Shown here: positions 34,756-43,447 of the stretch, one piece after another
How positions within the stretch are numbered: the first letter of the stretch is position 1
How the letters are laid out: every line of letters begins with the position of its first letter
Source: Bradyrhizobium guangdongense
GTDB lineage: Bacteria; Pseudomonadota; Alphaproteobacteria; Rhizobiales; Xanthobacteraceae
Assembly (NCBI RefSeq): GCF_004114975.1
Contig: NZ_CP030051.1
Location: 2,232,001-2,296,000, forward strand
DNA: 64,000 bases
Direction: 5' to 3'
The notes under the pieces: model-generated
What the model saw: only the letters and a program-made list of their open reading frames with translations
Database searches by the model: none
Told to the model about the DNA's origin: nothing
Translations under genes and position numbers: made by a program

Positions 34756-36066
34756 TCACGCCCCGTAGGTCGATCCCTTCGGCAGCGGGAACACCGGGTC
34801 CTGCGTGCGGATGTTGGTCGGCCACACCACGGAGATGTGCTCGCCCGCGTTCTGCATCACCACCGGCGTCGAGCGCTCGTTCTGACCGGAGAGCGGCGTA
34901 CCCGGCGGGAAGAACTTCACGCCGTAGCCTTGAATGGTGCCGCCGGCGGGAATGTCGACGTCCAGCGCGGCCTTGCGAATGGCGTCCGGCTCGAAGCTGC
35001 CGTACTTCTCCCTGGCCACCGGCAGCACGTTGTTGAGCAGCACCCAGGTCTGGTTGAAGCCCATCGAGCAGTGCGGCGGCACGTCGGTGGCGCCGGTCTT
35101 GGCCTTGTAGCGCGTGACCATCGCGTTGATCAGATCGCCCATCCCCGGCGCGAGCTTCGACGGATCGAGCAACTGTGCCGGCACCGGATCGATGTTGCAG
35201 AAATTGTCGATGTCGGCGCCGAAGGTCGCGCGCAGCTTGTCGAGCTGGCTGTAGCCGGCGCCGGCGCCGAACAGCATCTTGAACCGCAGGCCGCTCTCGC
35301 GCGCCTGGCGCAGGAACAGGGTGATGTCGGGGTTGTAGCCGGCATGCGAGATCACGTCGGCCTTGGCGCGCTTGAGCTTGGTCACGAGCACCGAAAGATC
35401 GGGAGCCGACGCCGAATAGCCCTCCTTCAGCACGATCTGAAGACCAGCTTCCTTGGCATAGGCCTCGTCGGCCGCAGCGACGCCGACGCCATAGGGCCCG
35501 TCCTCGTGGATCAGCGCGACCTTGACGTCCTTGGGCTCCATGCCGAGCTTGGCCTTGGCGTGCTCGGTGAGGAAGCCGGCGAACGCCTGGCCGTATTGGT
35601 CCGAGTGGATCTGCGCGCGAAACACATATTGCAGGTTCTTGTCCTTGAACACGGCGGTCGACACCGCAGTGGTGATCCAGAGGATCTTCTTCTGCTGCTC
35701 GACCTTCGCCGCCATCGGCACCGCATGCGCGCTGGAATAGACGCCGTTGATGATGTCGATCTTCTCCTGGCTGATCAGCCGCTCGGCCTCGTTGATGGCG
35801 ACGTCGGCCTTGCTCTGGGAGTCCGCGGAGACAGGCACGATCTTGGTCTTGCCGCCAATGCCGCCCTTCTCGTTGACGAGATCAATGGCGATCTGCGCAC
35901 CGACCGAGGAGGCGACCGAGCCGCCCGCGGCGAACGGTCCGGTGAGATCGTAGATCAGGCCGATGCGCAAATTCTCGGCTTGCGCCTGGGCCCGGGTCCA
36001 ATCGAGGCTGAGTGTGGCGGCGGCAGCCGCCGTACCCTTCAGCAGCTGCCTGCGTGAAGTCGGCAT
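34756..36066 (-). CDS. LivK-type ABC transporter substrate-binding protein with Tat-like signal
   Basis: 436 residues. The N-terminus MPTSRRQLLKGTAAAAATLS is a twin-arginine-type signal, unlike the Sec signals of the other binding proteins here. The mature start IGLIYDLTGPFAAGGSVASS and VNEKGGIGGKTKIVPVSADS are typical of the Peripla_BP_6 (leucine/amide) family, as are GVYSSAHAVPMAAKVEQQ and LIHEDGPYGVGVAAADEAYA. No permease or ATPase adjoins it. It may serve livGFHM at 3827-7206, which lacks a receptor, or a set outside the window. Transcribed divergently from the sugar importer. Confidence 0.92.
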   Translation of the reverse strand: MPTSRRQLLKGTAAAAATLSLDWTRAQAQAENLRIGLIYDLTGPFAAGGSVASSVGAQIAIDLVNEKGGIGGKTKIVPVSADSQSKADVAINEAERLISQEKIDIINGVYSSAHAVPMAAKVEQQKKILWITTAVSTAVFKDKNLQYVFRAQIHSDQYGQAFAGFLTEHAKAKLGMEPKDVKVALIHEDGPYGVGVAAADEAYAKEAGLQIVLKEGYSASAPDLSVLVTKLKRAKADVISHAGYNPDITLFLRQARESGLRFKMLFGAGAGYSQLDKLRATFGADIDNFCNIDPVPAQLLDPSKLAPGMGDLINAMVTRYKAKTGATDVPPHCSMGFNQTWVLLNNVLPVAREKYGSFEPDAIRKAALDVDIPAGGTIQGYGVKFFPPGTPLSGQNERSTPVVMQNAGEHISVVWPTNIRTQDPVFPLPKGSTYGA

Positions 36067-36367
36067 CCTATCCTCCCTCCGATCAGTCGTTTGCGACTGG
36101 CGCTATTTTTTCGGAGAGTATTTGGAGCCCGTGCATGAAAGTCAACATGCGCCGCACCAGGAGGACGCGCCGCCAACTATGATCGCGCCGCATTTTTCCC
36201 TGAGTCTCATTCTTTTTGCGCCGCGCCGATCGGCCAACCGGCATTCGGCTTGTGCGCATCGGAGGCCGCATGCCATCCTATCGGCGCAAATTGCACGGGA
36301 AGGCCAATTCCCGGCTTGGCCATTGCGCCGCGTCAAGGGTGGAACACAAGAGCTCAGGAGAAGAGAT
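36067..36367. other. Divergent promoter region between LivK-type protein and sugar ABC operon
   Basis: 301 bases, no gene. It holds both divergent promoters, but no confident -35/-10 pair or operator palindrome was identified. The ribosome site CAGGAGAAGAGAT at its right end belongs to the sugar-binding protein. Confidence 0.4.
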
Positions 36368-37498
36368 ATGGTGTGGACGCTTCGTTTTGCGGGGCTGGCT
36401 TGCGTCGGCCTGTTGCTGTCCTCGGTCAGTGCATTGGCAGGGCCGAAGGTCGTGTCCGGCCCGGGCGCCGATCCCGCATGCTTCAAGCCCTGGTCGTCCC
36501 AAACCAAGTTCTTCCAGTGGCCGAAGAAGACTGGCCCCTACAAGATCGCGCTCGTCAACGGCTTCGTCGGCAACACCTGGCGCATTCAGATGGTGAAGAC
36601 CGCCAAGGCCTTCGCCGCGCAGCCGGGCATCAAGGAGAACATCAAGGAGTTCAAGGTCGTCTCGACCGGCACCGATGTTGCAGCGCAACTCGGCGCGATG
36701 GAGGACTTCATCAATCAGGGTTTTGACGCCATCGTCACCATCGCTGTGGCGCCTGACGGCTTCGACCGCATCATCCGCCTCGCCGACAAGAACAACGTCG
36801 TCGTGGTCCCCTTCGACAACGTCCTCGACACCGACAAGGTGATGATGGTCAACGAGGACCAGAAGGAAATGGGTCGCATGTCGGCGAAGTGGCTCATCGA
36901 TGAAGGCGGCAAGAAGAGCGGTGACATCCTCGAGGTCCGCGGCCTGCCGGGCAATTCGGTCGACCGCGACCGCCATCTCGGCTTCCGCGAGGTCATGGAA
37001 GCGCCGGGCAACAGCTTCAAGATCACCGAAGTGGTGGGCAATTGGGACACCGGCACCTCGCAGAAGGTGACGGCGGACGCGCTCGCCGTGCACGGTCATT
37101 TCGACGGCATCTTCACGCAGGGCGGCTCCGACGGCACGGTCCAGGCCTTGATGGCGGCCAAGCACCCCTTCGTGCCGATGTCGGGCGAGGGCGAGAACGA
37201 GTATCGCAAGCAGATCGCCGACCACGCCAAGGACGGGCTGAAGGGGATGTCTTACGGCCAGTCGCCGGCGCTGGTCGCGATCGCCACCAAGGCGGCGATC
37301 TCGGCGCTGCAGGGCAACGTGATGCCGCAGCTGATCTCGATCCCGATTCCGGTTGCGACCTACAAGGACCTCAAGCCCGGTGTGAACTACTGGCCGGACC
37401 TCAACGCCAACTTCTTCGCGCCGAACCAGTTCACGCCCTGCGGCGTCAACTTCACGGCGCCGGAGATCATGTCGCAGAGCGAAAAGAACACGCAGTGA
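36368..37498 (+). CDS. Sugar ABC transporter substrate-binding protein (type-I periplasmic, RbsB-like)
   Basis: 376 residues from the ATG at 36368; the frame is open upstream without a start of comparable quality. Signal peptide LRFAGLACVGLLLSSVSALA. The mature protein has the ribose/galactose-binding fold: YKIALVNGFVGNTWRIQMVK, FINQGFDAIVTIAVAPDGFD, VVPFDNVLDTDKVMMVNEDQ, LEVRGLPGNSVDRDRHLGF and GIFTQGGSDGTVQALMAAKH. First gene of a four-gene importer and followed by a strong hairpin, which often raises the abundance of the binding protein over the membrane parts. Sugar identity unknown. Confidence 0.93.
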   Translation: MVWTLRFAGLACVGLLLSSVSALAGPKVVSGPGADPACFKPWSSQTKFFQWPKKTGPYKIALVNGFVGNTWRIQMVKTAKAFAAQPGIKENIKEFKVVSTGTDVAAQLGAMEDFINQGFDAIVTIAVAPDGFDRIIRLADKNNVVVVPFDNVLDTDKVMMVNEDQKEMGRMSAKWLIDEGGKKSGDILEVRGLPGNSVDRDRHLGFREVMEAPGNSFKITEVVGNWDTGTSQKVTADALAVHGHFDGIFTQGGSDGTVQALMAAKHPFVPMSGEGENEYRKQIADHAKDGLKGMSYGQSPALVAIATKAAISALQGNVMPQLISIPIPVATYKDLKPGVNYWPDLNANFFAPNQFTPCGVNFTAPEIMSQSEKNTQ

Positions 37499-37511
37499 GG
37501 ATGTTACGATT

Positions 37512-37535
37512 GCGGCCCGGCTCTCGCCGGGCCGC
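37512..37535 (+). promoter_or_regulatory. Intercistronic hairpin after sugar-binding protein gene
   Basis: Perfect 10-bp stem GCGGCCCGGC / GCCGGGCCGC with a TCTC loop, 13 bases after the binding-protein stop and 18 bases before the ATPase ATG. No T-run follows. Likely protects the 3' end of the upstream message or causes partial termination. Confidence 0.75.
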
Positions 37536-37553
37536 CGCTGCGTGAGCCCCGCC

Positions 37554-39101
37554 ATGTCGGATGCTGCCCTGACTCAACCTGCCTTTCTCACGCTATCGGG
37601 AATCTCCAAGCGCTACGCGGGTGTGCGCGCGCTCGAAGGCGTCGACTTCGCCTGCGAGCGCGGCAAGATCCATGCGGTACTGGGCGAGAACGGCGCCGGC
37701 AAGTCGACGCTGATCAAGATCATCGCCGGCGTCGTCCAGCCCGATAGCGGCACCATGCGGCTCGGCGGAAGCGAGGTGAGCTTTGCGACGCCGGCCGCGG
37801 CGAACGCGGCCGGCGTCGTCTGCATCTTCCAGGAGCTGTCGCTGATGCCCGACCTCTCGGTCGCGGACAACATCTCGATCGCATCGCCGCCGCGACGCTT
37901 CGGCCTGATCGACGCGCGGGCGCAGCGCCGCCGCGCCGAACAGTTGCTGGCCGAGATCGGCTGCGAGGACGTCAATCCGTTGATGCGCGTGCGCGACCTG
38001 CCGCTGTCGCGCCGCCAAGTGGTGGAGATCGCCAAGGCGCTCGGCAAGAAGCCGCAGCTGCTGATCCTCGACGAAGCCACATCCGCGCTCACCAGTGCCG
38101 ACGTCGAGAAGGTGTACGCGATGCTGGCGCGGCTCAAGGCCGAGGGCGTTGCCATTCTCTACATCTCGCACCGCATGCACGAGGTCGAGGCGCTGGCCGA
38201 CCGCGCCTCCGTGTTCCGCAACGGGCGCCACATCGAGACCTTCGACAAGGGCAGGCGCTCGACCGCCGATATCGTTCAGCTCATGATCGGGCGCGACATC
38301 GCGGCCCAGTATCCGCCCAAGCCCGTGCGGGAAGCGCCGAAACCGATGCTCGATATCGAGAACCTGAGCTGGGACAGGCGCCTTGATCGCATCTCGCTCC
38401 GCGTCGGCGCCGGCGAGATCGTCGGCCTCGGCGGGCTCGACGGCCAGGGCCAGAAGTCCCTGCTGCTGGCGCTGTTCGGCGTGCTGCGCGGCGTCTCCGG
38501 GCAGATCACCGTCGGGGGCCGCGAGGTACGGCCGGGTTCACCCGCGGCGGCGAAGTCGGTCGGCATCGCGCTGGTGCCGGAAGATCGCAAGACCGAAGGC
38601 CTGATGCTGCCGATGTCGATCGCGGACAATCTGGTGATCGCCTCGCTCGATGCGATATCGAGGGGACCTCTGGTCGACCGCGCGCGCGAGAGCGAGGCCA
38701 TCAAGCGCGCCATCGCGCGGCTGCAGATCAAGATCGGCGCCCCCGGCGATGCGGTCTCCACGCTCTCGGGCGGCAACCAGCAGAAGGTCGTCCTCGCCAA
38801 ATGGCTGATGACCGATCCGCGGATCATCCTGCTCAACGATCCCACACGCGGCATCGACGTCGGCACCAAGCAGGAGCTGTATCGGCTGATGCGCGAGCTC
38901 GCCGACCAGGGCGCCGCCATCCTGTTCTATTCGACAGATTATGACGAGCTCATCGGCTGCTGCGACCGGGTGGCGATCATGTATGACGGGCGCATCGTGC
39001 GCGAACTCCAGGGTGACGAGCTCACCGAGACCAACATCATCGCGAGCGCGCTGAACATCGAAGCGGCGACGCCGGACGTTCCCGGAGCCGCCCATGCTTG
39101 A
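37554..39101 (+). CDS. Sugar ABC transporter ATP-binding protein, double-domain (RbsA/XylG type)
   Basis: 515 residues from the ATG at 37554 (a GTG 12 bases upstream is an alternative; neither has a strong ribosome site). Two ABC modules in one chain, as usual for sugar importers. The first has intact Walker A GENGAGKSTLIKIIAG and Walker B LLILDEATSAL. The second has the degenerate Walker A GLGGLDGQGQKSLLLALFG, a signature LSGGNQQKVVLAKWLM and Walker B IILLNDPTRGIDVG, with Asn in place of Asp before the usual acidic residue. Degeneracy of the second site is normal in this family. It overlaps the first permease by 8 bases. Confidence 0.93.
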   Translation: MSDAALTQPAFLTLSGISKRYAGVRALEGVDFACERGKIHAVLGENGAGKSTLIKIIAGVVQPDSGTMRLGGSEVSFATPAAANAAGVVCIFQELSLMPDLSVADNISIASPPRRFGLIDARAQRRRAEQLLAEIGCEDVNPLMRVRDLPLSRRQVVEIAKALGKKPQLLILDEATSALTSADVEKVYAMLARLKAEGVAILYISHRMHEVEALADRASVFRNGRHIETFDKGRRSTADIVQLMIGRDIAAQYPPKPVREAPKPMLDIENLSWDRRLDRISLRVGAGEIVGLGGLDGQGQKSLLLALFGVLRGVSGQITVGGREVRPGSPAAAKSVGIALVPEDRKTEGLMLPMSIADNLVIASLDAISRGPLVDRARESEAIKRAIARLQIKIGAPGDAVSTLSGGNQQKVVLAKWLMTDPRIILLNDPTRGIDVGTKQELYRLMRELADQGAAILFYSTDYDELIGCCDRVAIMYDGRIVRELQGDELTETNIIASALNIEAATPDVPGAAHA

Positions 39102-40206
39102 CGATATCGCCATCAGGCTTCGGCAGAACATCGGCATCGTCACCGCCGTCTTGCTGTTCGCGATTCTCTATCTGCTCTACAATCTCGCCCACCCCAGGGG
39201 CTTCTCGTCGGCGGTTCTGGTGCAGAACGGGGACGAGATTTTTGCGCTCGCCATGCTGGCGATGGCCCAGACCGTGCCGGTGCTGGCGTCGGGGCTCGAT
39301 CTCTCCGTGGGCGCCGTCATGACGATGGTGGGATGTTTCGCAAGCTATCTGCTCACGGGCGCGGCGGACGGCACGGCGCTGCATCTCGACATCTTCGGCC
39401 TTCAGCTCGGCCTCGGCACTTTTCCCGGCGGGGTGAGCGGCATCCTGCTCGGGATCATCGTGTGCCTCGCGACCGGCGCGCTGGCCGGCTTCATCAACGG
39501 CTGCATCGTCGTCTACGGGCGCATCCAGCCGATCATCGCGACGCTTGCAACCGGTGCGGTCTATATCGGCATCGCGCTGTTCCTGCGGCCGACGCCGGGT
39601 GGCAAGATCGACGAGGATCTCAACTGGGCGATGACCAATTCGCTCGGAGACTTCGCCGCGACCGTCCACATCTTCGATGACGGCGCCGCGAGCTGGTTTG
39701 CGCCGGTAGCCTGGATCCCGGTGCCGTTCGTGCTGCTGATCCTGATCGCGCTCTTGGTCTGGGTGCCGTTTCGCCGCTCCGTGCTCGGCCGCGCCGTCTA
39801 TGCGGTCGGCTCGGCCGAGGGCGCCGCCTACATGTCCGGCCTGCCCATCGACCGCGCCAAGATTGCGGCCTTCACGCTGGCCGGCTTCTTTGCCGGCTGT
39901 GGCGGCCTGTTTCTCGCCATCCAGACATCATCAGGCAATGCCGATATCCCGCAGGCCGGCGCCTATACGCTCAACTCCATCGCCTCCGTCGTCATCGGCG
40001 GAACATCGCTGCTCGGGGGCACCGGCAGCGCGATCGGCTCGATTTTCGGCGCCATGGTGCTGCGCGTCATCTCGTTCTTCTTCCGCATCTTCGACATCGC
40101 GCCACTGTTGCAGCCGCTGTTCGAGGGCCTGATCCTGCTCGCGGCGGTCAGCATCGGCGCGCTCGGCGTCCTGCGCGTCAAGAATACGCTGGAGCTGTTT
40201 CGATGA
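39094..40206 (+). CDS. Sugar ABC transporter permease (RbsC type), subunit 1
   Basis: 370-residue polytopic membrane protein of the BPD_transp_2 family. Typical parts: TVPVLASGLDLSVGAVMTMV, FINGCIVVYGRIQPIIATLA, GRAVYAVGSAEGAAYMSGLP (coupling-helix region), GCGGLFLAIQTSSGNADIPQ and IASVVIGGTSLLGGTGSAIG. It is somewhat longer than RbsC (321) because of an insertion around residues 165-215. The start overlaps the ATPase gene by 8 bases and the stop overlaps the second permease by 4. Together with subunit 2 it forms a heteromeric channel. Confidence 0.92.
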   Translation: MLDDIAIRLRQNIGIVTAVLLFAILYLLYNLAHPRGFSSAVLVQNGDEIFALAMLAMAQTVPVLASGLDLSVGAVMTMVGCFASYLLTGAADGTALHLDIFGLQLGLGTFPGGVSGILLGIIVCLATGALAGFINGCIVVYGRIQPIIATLATGAVYIGIALFLRPTPGGKIDEDLNWAMTNSLGDFAATVHIFDDGAASWFAPVAWIPVPFVLLILIALLVWVPFRRSVLGRAVYAVGSAEGAAYMSGLPIDRAKIAAFTLAGFFAGCGGLFLAIQTSSGNADIPQAGAYTLNSIASVVIGGTSLLGGTGSAIGSIFGAMVLRVISFFFRIFDIAPLLQPLFEGLILLAAVSIGALGVLRVKNTLELFR

Positions 40207-41162
40207 GTTCGGCCTCCCTCAGTCTCTCGCGCGACGACCGCCCGATCCTGATCGCGGCCCTGTTCATCCTCGTCATCCTCGTCGCCGGCACGGTCTACAC
40301 CTTTGCCCGCTTCGGCAGTGCGCCGCTGTTATCGCCGACCTATCTGTTGCAGCAGCTTCAGATCGGCGCCTTCCTCGGCATCGTCTCCGCCGGGATGATG
40401 ATGGTGATCCTGATCGCCCAGATCGACCTGTCGGTGCCCTGGACGCTCGCCGCGGCCGCGATGATGGCGACGTCGGTCGGCGGACCGCTCGCCATTCCGG
40501 TCGGGCTCGGCGTTGGGCTGCTGGTCGGTCTCATCAACGGCATCGGGGTTGCGTATTTGCGCGTGCCCTCGATGATCTTCACCCTCGGCGTCAACGCGGT
40601 GATGCGCGGCCTGATGGTCGCGCATACCGGCGGCTACGCCCCGCAGACCGCCGCGACCGATTTGATGCGAATGCTGGCCGGCGACCGCACGCTCGGCATC
40701 CCCAATGCCTTGTTCGTCTGGGCGGCCGTGTCCGTGCTGGTCGCAATCATGCTCCAGCGCACGGCGCTCGGCCGTTACGTCTATGCCATCGGCAACAAGG
40801 AGGCGGCCGCGTATCTCGCCGGCGTCGATACCCGCCGCATCACCGTGGTCTGCTTCGTCTTGTGCGGCGTTGCTGCTGCGCTCGCCGGCGTCCTGCTCGC
40901 AGGCTATTCCACCAAGGCCTATCAGGGCATGGGCGATGCCTATCTGCTGCCGTCGATCGCGGCGGTGGTGATCGGCGGCACCAACATCCTCGGTGGCCGG
41001 GGCCGCTATCTCGGCACGCTGATCGGCGTCGTGCTGATCGTGCTGCTCAACAGCGTGTTGTCGATCATGGACATGCCCGAGGCCGGCCGCCAGGTGATCT
41101 ACGGCCTCGTCATCATCTTCATGCTGCTGGTGTACGGGCGCGGCGAGCGGGTCACGAGTTAG
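40203..41162 (+). CDS. Sugar ABC transporter permease (RbsC type), subunit 2
   Basis: 319-residue partner permease. Family markers: GIVSAGMMMVILIAQIDLSV, LINGIGVAYLRVPSMIFTLG, GRYVYAIGNKEAAAYLAGVD and IAAVVIGGTNILGGRGRYLG. The start overlaps the stop of subunit 1 (ATGA). With two different permeases, this importer differs from the ribose system, which has a homodimeric channel. Last gene of the operon; no clear terminator follows. Confidence 0.92.
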   Translation: MSSASLSLSRDDRPILIAALFILVILVAGTVYTFARFGSAPLLSPTYLLQQLQIGAFLGIVSAGMMMVILIAQIDLSVPWTLAAAAMMATSVGGPLAIPVGLGVGLLVGLINGIGVAYLRVPSMIFTLGVNAVMRGLMVAHTGGYAPQTAATDLMRMLAGDRTLGIPNALFVWAAVSVLVAIMLQRTALGRYVYAIGNKEAAAYLAGVDTRRITVVCFVLCGVAAALAGVLLAGYSTKAYQGMGDAYLLPSIAAVVIGGTNILGGRGRYLGTLIGVVLIVLLNSVLSIMDMPEAGRQVIYGLVIIFMLLVYGRGERVTS

Positions 41163-41322
41163 GACGTCGACTCGTCATCCCAAAATCGCGGTCCGTTCGC
41201 TGCCCTGCGCTCTGGTCCCGACTCTGCCGCTTTCCAGATGTAATTGAGGCTGCCAAATCTTGCCGACGACGCCTTCAGAGGGGCGTCACGAGGCAAGCGC
41301 TGTTGCATCTCTGGAGTGCCAA

Positions 41323-42303
41323 GTGAAATTCGCTGGAAGCCCGACCCTCATATCTTTGATTGTGATTGCAAATTCCTTCCTGCTGTCGTCGGAAGTTTTA
41401 GCCCAGTCCCAGCCAGACGATGAGATGTTCGATCCAGTTAAAGTCATTAATGGAACGCAGATTTCGCCTGAGGCCTGCAAAGAGATGGAGGCGCGGCAAA
41501 CCGCGGTCTGGGTCAGCGTGGAGAGCGAAGGATATTGCCTTAGATACTACGCCGCAGGATTGAAGGCAGACGGACCAAATCCGCTGGCCGTAGCCTGGAT
41601 GCCGGGGGACGTGATGGGCGGGCCCAAAGGCGTGCGCCATCAGGCAGGACTCGGTGTTGCAGCGATGATCGAACAATCGCAAGAGCAATTCAGCCGATAC
41701 GGCGTGCCGTTCATTTTCCTGGGCAGGCCGGGCACGTATGGAAGTGCGGGAAAGCATTACGACATCAGGCACACGCCATTGGAAGCCAAGCTGATGGCAT
41801 CTGCGATCGATACCTTGAAGTCGCGCTATCACATCAGCCGCTGGGTGCTTGGAGGGCATAGCGGTGGTGGGACGCTCGCGGCAGAGTTCCTTGCTCAGCG
41901 CAGGGACCTTCAGTGTGTCGTTCTCTCTTCTCCAGCCGCAGCGTATCGCGCGCGCCTGAAGGCGAGGGGATGGGTCAGCCGTTTGAAAACCGAAGTCTTT
42001 TTTGACCCTTATGATTCCTTGAATCAGATACCGGATCAACCTGCGCGCAGGATATTCTTGATCTCAGACCCGCGTGATTCCAACATCCCGTTTTCAACGC
42101 AGGAACTGTATTTCAACGGGCTGAAATTGCATGGACATGCTGCCTGGCTGGTCCCGCTCAGGAAGGCCCGAGGTCCGACGTATCATAGTCTCGTTGATTT
42201 TGGCCAAGCAGCGGAAGGAATGTGCGCGAGCGGGATGGCGACTGACGTCATGCTGCAAACCTTGCGCGCGATGCCGATGCAGTCGGACCGCATATCGAAC
42301 TAA
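41323..42303 (+). CDS. Exported alpha/beta-hydrolase-like protein
   Basis: 326 residues from a GTG at 41323 with CTGGAGTGCC upstream. Signal peptide up to ...LLSSEVLAQ. The nucleophile elbow is VLGGHSGGGTLAAEFLA (Ser in GHSGG). A later SDPRDSNIPFSTQELYFNGL and ARGPTYHSLVDFG supply plausible Asp and His. The fold therefore looks like a complete serine hydrolase, perhaps of the prolyl-oligopeptidase/dienelactone type; the substrate is unknown. Base composition is visibly poorer in GC than the flanking transporter genes, suggesting recent acquisition. The 3' end overlaps the convergent SMP-30 gene by 56 bases. Confidence 0.75.
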   Translation: MKFAGSPTLISLIVIANSFLLSSEVLAQSQPDDEMFDPVKVINGTQISPEACKEMEARQTAVWVSVESEGYCLRYYAAGLKADGPNPLAVAWMPGDVMGGPKGVRHQAGLGVAAMIEQSQEQFSRYGVPFIFLGRPGTYGSAGKHYDIRHTPLEAKLMASAIDTLKSRYHISRWVLGGHSGGGTLAAEFLAQRRDLQCVVLSSPAAAYRARLKARGWVSRLKTEVFFDPYDSLNQIPDQPARRIFLISDPRDSNIPFSTQELYFNGLKLHGHAAWLVPLRKARGPTYHSLVDFGQAAEGMCASGMATDVMLQTLRAMPMQSDRISN

Positions 42304-43279
42304 CCGGATGCTGTGGCGGGCCTGCGGCTGCCCTCGAGCATGTTGCTCGAGTCGACATCGGCGTCGGTTCGCGACGGAGCTTCACCGCCGCCCTTGTGTT
42401 GAGATAGATCGAATACAGCGAGGTCTGGCCGCAGATGTAGAGGCGGTTGCGGCGTGGGCCGCCGAAGCAGACATTGGCGACGATCTCGCCGATCGGGACG
42501 GTGCCGAGATGCGTCCCATCGGGCGCGTAGCAGAACACGCTGCGGCCCGCCGACGTCCAGATGTTACCGTGGATGTCGACGCGGAAGCCGTCATAGAGCC
42601 CGTCGGGGCAGGTGGCAAACAGCGAGGCTTCCCCGAGTGTCTGTCCCTTGACGTCGTAGGACCAGATCGTCGGCGGCAGTCCGCGGACATGCGTCGCGCC
42701 GGTGTCGGCGACGTAGAGCCTGGTTTCGTCAGGCGAGAAGGCGAGGCCATTGGGCTGTACCCGGTCGGACACGACGCGGGTGATGGCGCCGGTAGCGCCG
42801 TCGATCCGGTAGACGTTGGAGGCGCCGATCTCGGACGGGCTTTGCTGCCCCTCATAGTCGCTGTCGATGCCGTAGGTCGGATCCGAGAACCAGATCGAAT
42901 TGTCCGATTTGACCACGACGTCGTTCGGTGAATTCAGCCGACGGCCTTCGAACGCGTCCGCCAGCACGGTGACCGAGCCGTCATGCTCGGTGCGGGTGAC
43001 GCGCCGCATGAAATGTTCGCAACTGACCAGCCGCCCCTGGCGGTCGGTGGTGTTGCCGTTGGAGTTGAAGCTCGGCGAGCGGAACACCGACACCGATCCG
43101 TCGGTCTCGTCGAAACGCATCATCCGGTTGTTCGGAATGTCGGACCAGACGAGATAACGGCCGGCTGGGAAATAGGCGGGACCTTCGGCCCAGCGGCAGC
43201 CGGTGAAGAGCTTTTCGAGATTGACATGGCCGATGACCAGCCGCTCGAAGCGGGAGTCGTGAACGACATAGGGGAGCAT
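42248..43279 (-). CDS. SMP-30/gluconolactonase-family protein
   Basis: 343 residues from the ATG at 43279 with GGAGGACGC upstream; the frame continues 5' but lacks a ribosome site. Six-bladed propeller lactonase family: metal-ligand regions CRWAEGPAYFPAGRYLVWSD, RRLNSPNDVVVKSDNSIWFS and PNGLAFSPDETRLYVADTG. No signal peptide, so cytoplasmic. The C-terminal ~35 residues after SLYSIYLNT are Arg/Ala/Pro-rich and unlike the family end, and lie over the convergent hydrolase gene. A recent frame change may have extended the protein. It lies 168 bases after the LIV-type operon, possibly acting on a lactone it brings in. Confidence 0.88.
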   Translation of the reverse strand: MLPYVVHDSRFERLVIGHVNLEKLFTGCRWAEGPAYFPAGRYLVWSDIPNNRMMRFDETDGSVSVFRSPSFNSNGNTTDRQGRLVSCEHFMRRVTRTEHDGSVTVLADAFEGRRLNSPNDVVVKSDNSIWFSDPTYGIDSDYEGQQSPSEIGASNVYRIDGATGAITRVVSDRVQPNGLAFSPDETRLYVADTGATHVRGLPPTIWSYDVKGQTLGEASLFATCPDGLYDGFRVDIHGNIWTSAGRSVFCYAPDGTHLGTVPIGEIVANVCFGGPRRNRLYICGQTSLYSIYLNTRAAVKLRREPTPMSTRATCSRAAAGPPQHPVSSICGPTASASRARFAA

Positions 43280-43393
43280 GCGTCCTCCGTGCTGGCCGCA
43301 GATTCTTGGAGCTGCCTGCGTGCGGTCCTCAGTGTGATCGACCTCGCGAGATTTGCAAGGTGCTTCACCTGAAGGCGCCTGAAACGGAAACGA

Positions 43394-43418
43394 CAATGCC
43401 CGGGAGACCCGGGCATTG
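43394..43418 (-). terminator. Hairpin after the second LIV-type binding protein gene, possible terminator
   Basis: Stem CAATGCCCGGG / CCCGGGCATTG (11 bp) with an AGA loop. On the leftward strand it follows the binding-protein stop at 43448 by 29 bases and is followed by a moderately T-rich tract (GTCGTTTCCGTTTC). It probably ends the LIV-type operon before the SMP-30 gene, perhaps incompletely. Confidence 0.65.
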
Positions 43419-43447
43419 CGCGTCTTCGAAGCCGCCCTTCCGATATT

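Noticed and set aside
42248..42400. Declaring the SMP-30 gene a pseudogene
   Set aside because: The C-terminal extension is atypical, but all propeller and metal-binding blocks are intact, so it is kept as a functional gene with a note.
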